A stretch of DNA of 14,901 nucleotides. Origin: Gammaproteobacteria bacterium UBA7376 (GTDB lineage: Bacteria > Pseudomonadota > Gammaproteobacteria > Pseudomonadales > Azotimanducaceae). The notes beneath the pieces are model-generated. The model had not been told where the DNA came from, did no database searches, and worked only from the letters and a program-made list of their open reading frames with translations. Positions 14,880 to 14,901 of the stretch are shown one piece after another. The stretch spans positions 25,068 to 39,968 of the forward strand of contig DKNY01000020.1 of assembly GCA_002470275.1 (NCBI GenBank), read 5' to 3'. Within the stretch, counting starts at the first letter, position 1. Each line of letters begins with the position of its first letter. A program made the translations under genes and the position numbers.

Positions 14880-14901
14880 GGAGAGGTGGCAGAGTGGTCG
14901 A
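14880..14901 (+). tRNA. tRNA-Ser, 5' part only (cut by window edge)
   Basis: The last 22 bases read as acceptor strand GGAGAGG, then T8-G9 and the start of a D arm, GCAGAGTGGTCGA, with the AG...GG D-loop bases. The pattern is that of a serine tRNA of the Pseudomonas type. The anticodon lies outside the window, so the isoacceptor is unknown. It starts 17 bases after the estimated ffs end, so both RNAs may come from one transcript. Confidence 0.75.

Noticed and set aside
1..14901. CRISPR arrays, insertion sequences, integrases, toxin-antitoxin pairs or defence genes
   Set aside because: No repeated units, terminal inverted repeats or recognisable protein families of these kinds were seen on either strand.

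Overview
The window looks like a chromosomal stretch from a gammaproteobacterium, probably a marine or other aquatic heterotroph. RdgC, which is known mainly from beta- and gammaproteobacteria, the long E. coli-type QueF, and a small 4.5S-type SRP RNA followed closely by a tRNA-Ser all point this way. Genes are densely packed, with short gaps, four-base overlaps and Shine-Dalgarno starts. I see no insertion sequence, CRISPR array, phage gene or integrase. The species cannot be fixed from sequence alone; Halieaceae/OM60-like groups are a guess.

Left block, minus strand (1-4322). Transcription runs leftward from a Tat-exported aldo/keto reductase-like protein, through a LarC nickel-pincer-cofactor protein, then a secreted DUF2141 protein, to a Tat-exported carotenoid oxygenase-family enzyme that runs off the left edge. 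Two oddities lie here. The carotenoid oxygenase reading frame is cut by a single in-frame TAG. LarC begins with a TTG codon two codons after the reductase stop, in the same frame and with no visible ribosome binding site.

Middle block, plus strand (4491-8106). Divergent from the reductase is rdgC. It is followed by a lipoprotein sulfatase of the formylglycine type, whose end overlaps an aminoglycoside-phosphotransferase-fold kinase.

Right-middle block, minus strand (8103-12956). A compact operon encodes a sodium:amino-acid symporter (AGCS family), a metallo-beta-lactamase-fold alkylsulfatase and a type-B carboxylesterase. It converges on the kinase, sharing the four bases CTAG as stop codons on both strands. 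Together with the S1 sulfatase this makes a region rich in organosulfate and ester hydrolysis. A reasonable inference is uptake and breakdown of sulfated small molecules, with the S1 sulfatase acting outside the inner membrane and the alkylsulfatase and esterase inside the cell.

Right end (13107-14901). queF (preQ0 reductase, queuosine synthesis) converges with a left-handed beta-helix acetyltransferase. Then come the SRP RNA gene (ffs) and the first 22 bases of a tRNA-Ser cut by the window edge. These look like ordinary core-genome content. No single clear new defence or mobile system was found. The strongest leads are the interrupted oxygenase, the reductase/LarC junction, the reductase's missing catalytic histidine, and the two-sulfatase neighbourhood.
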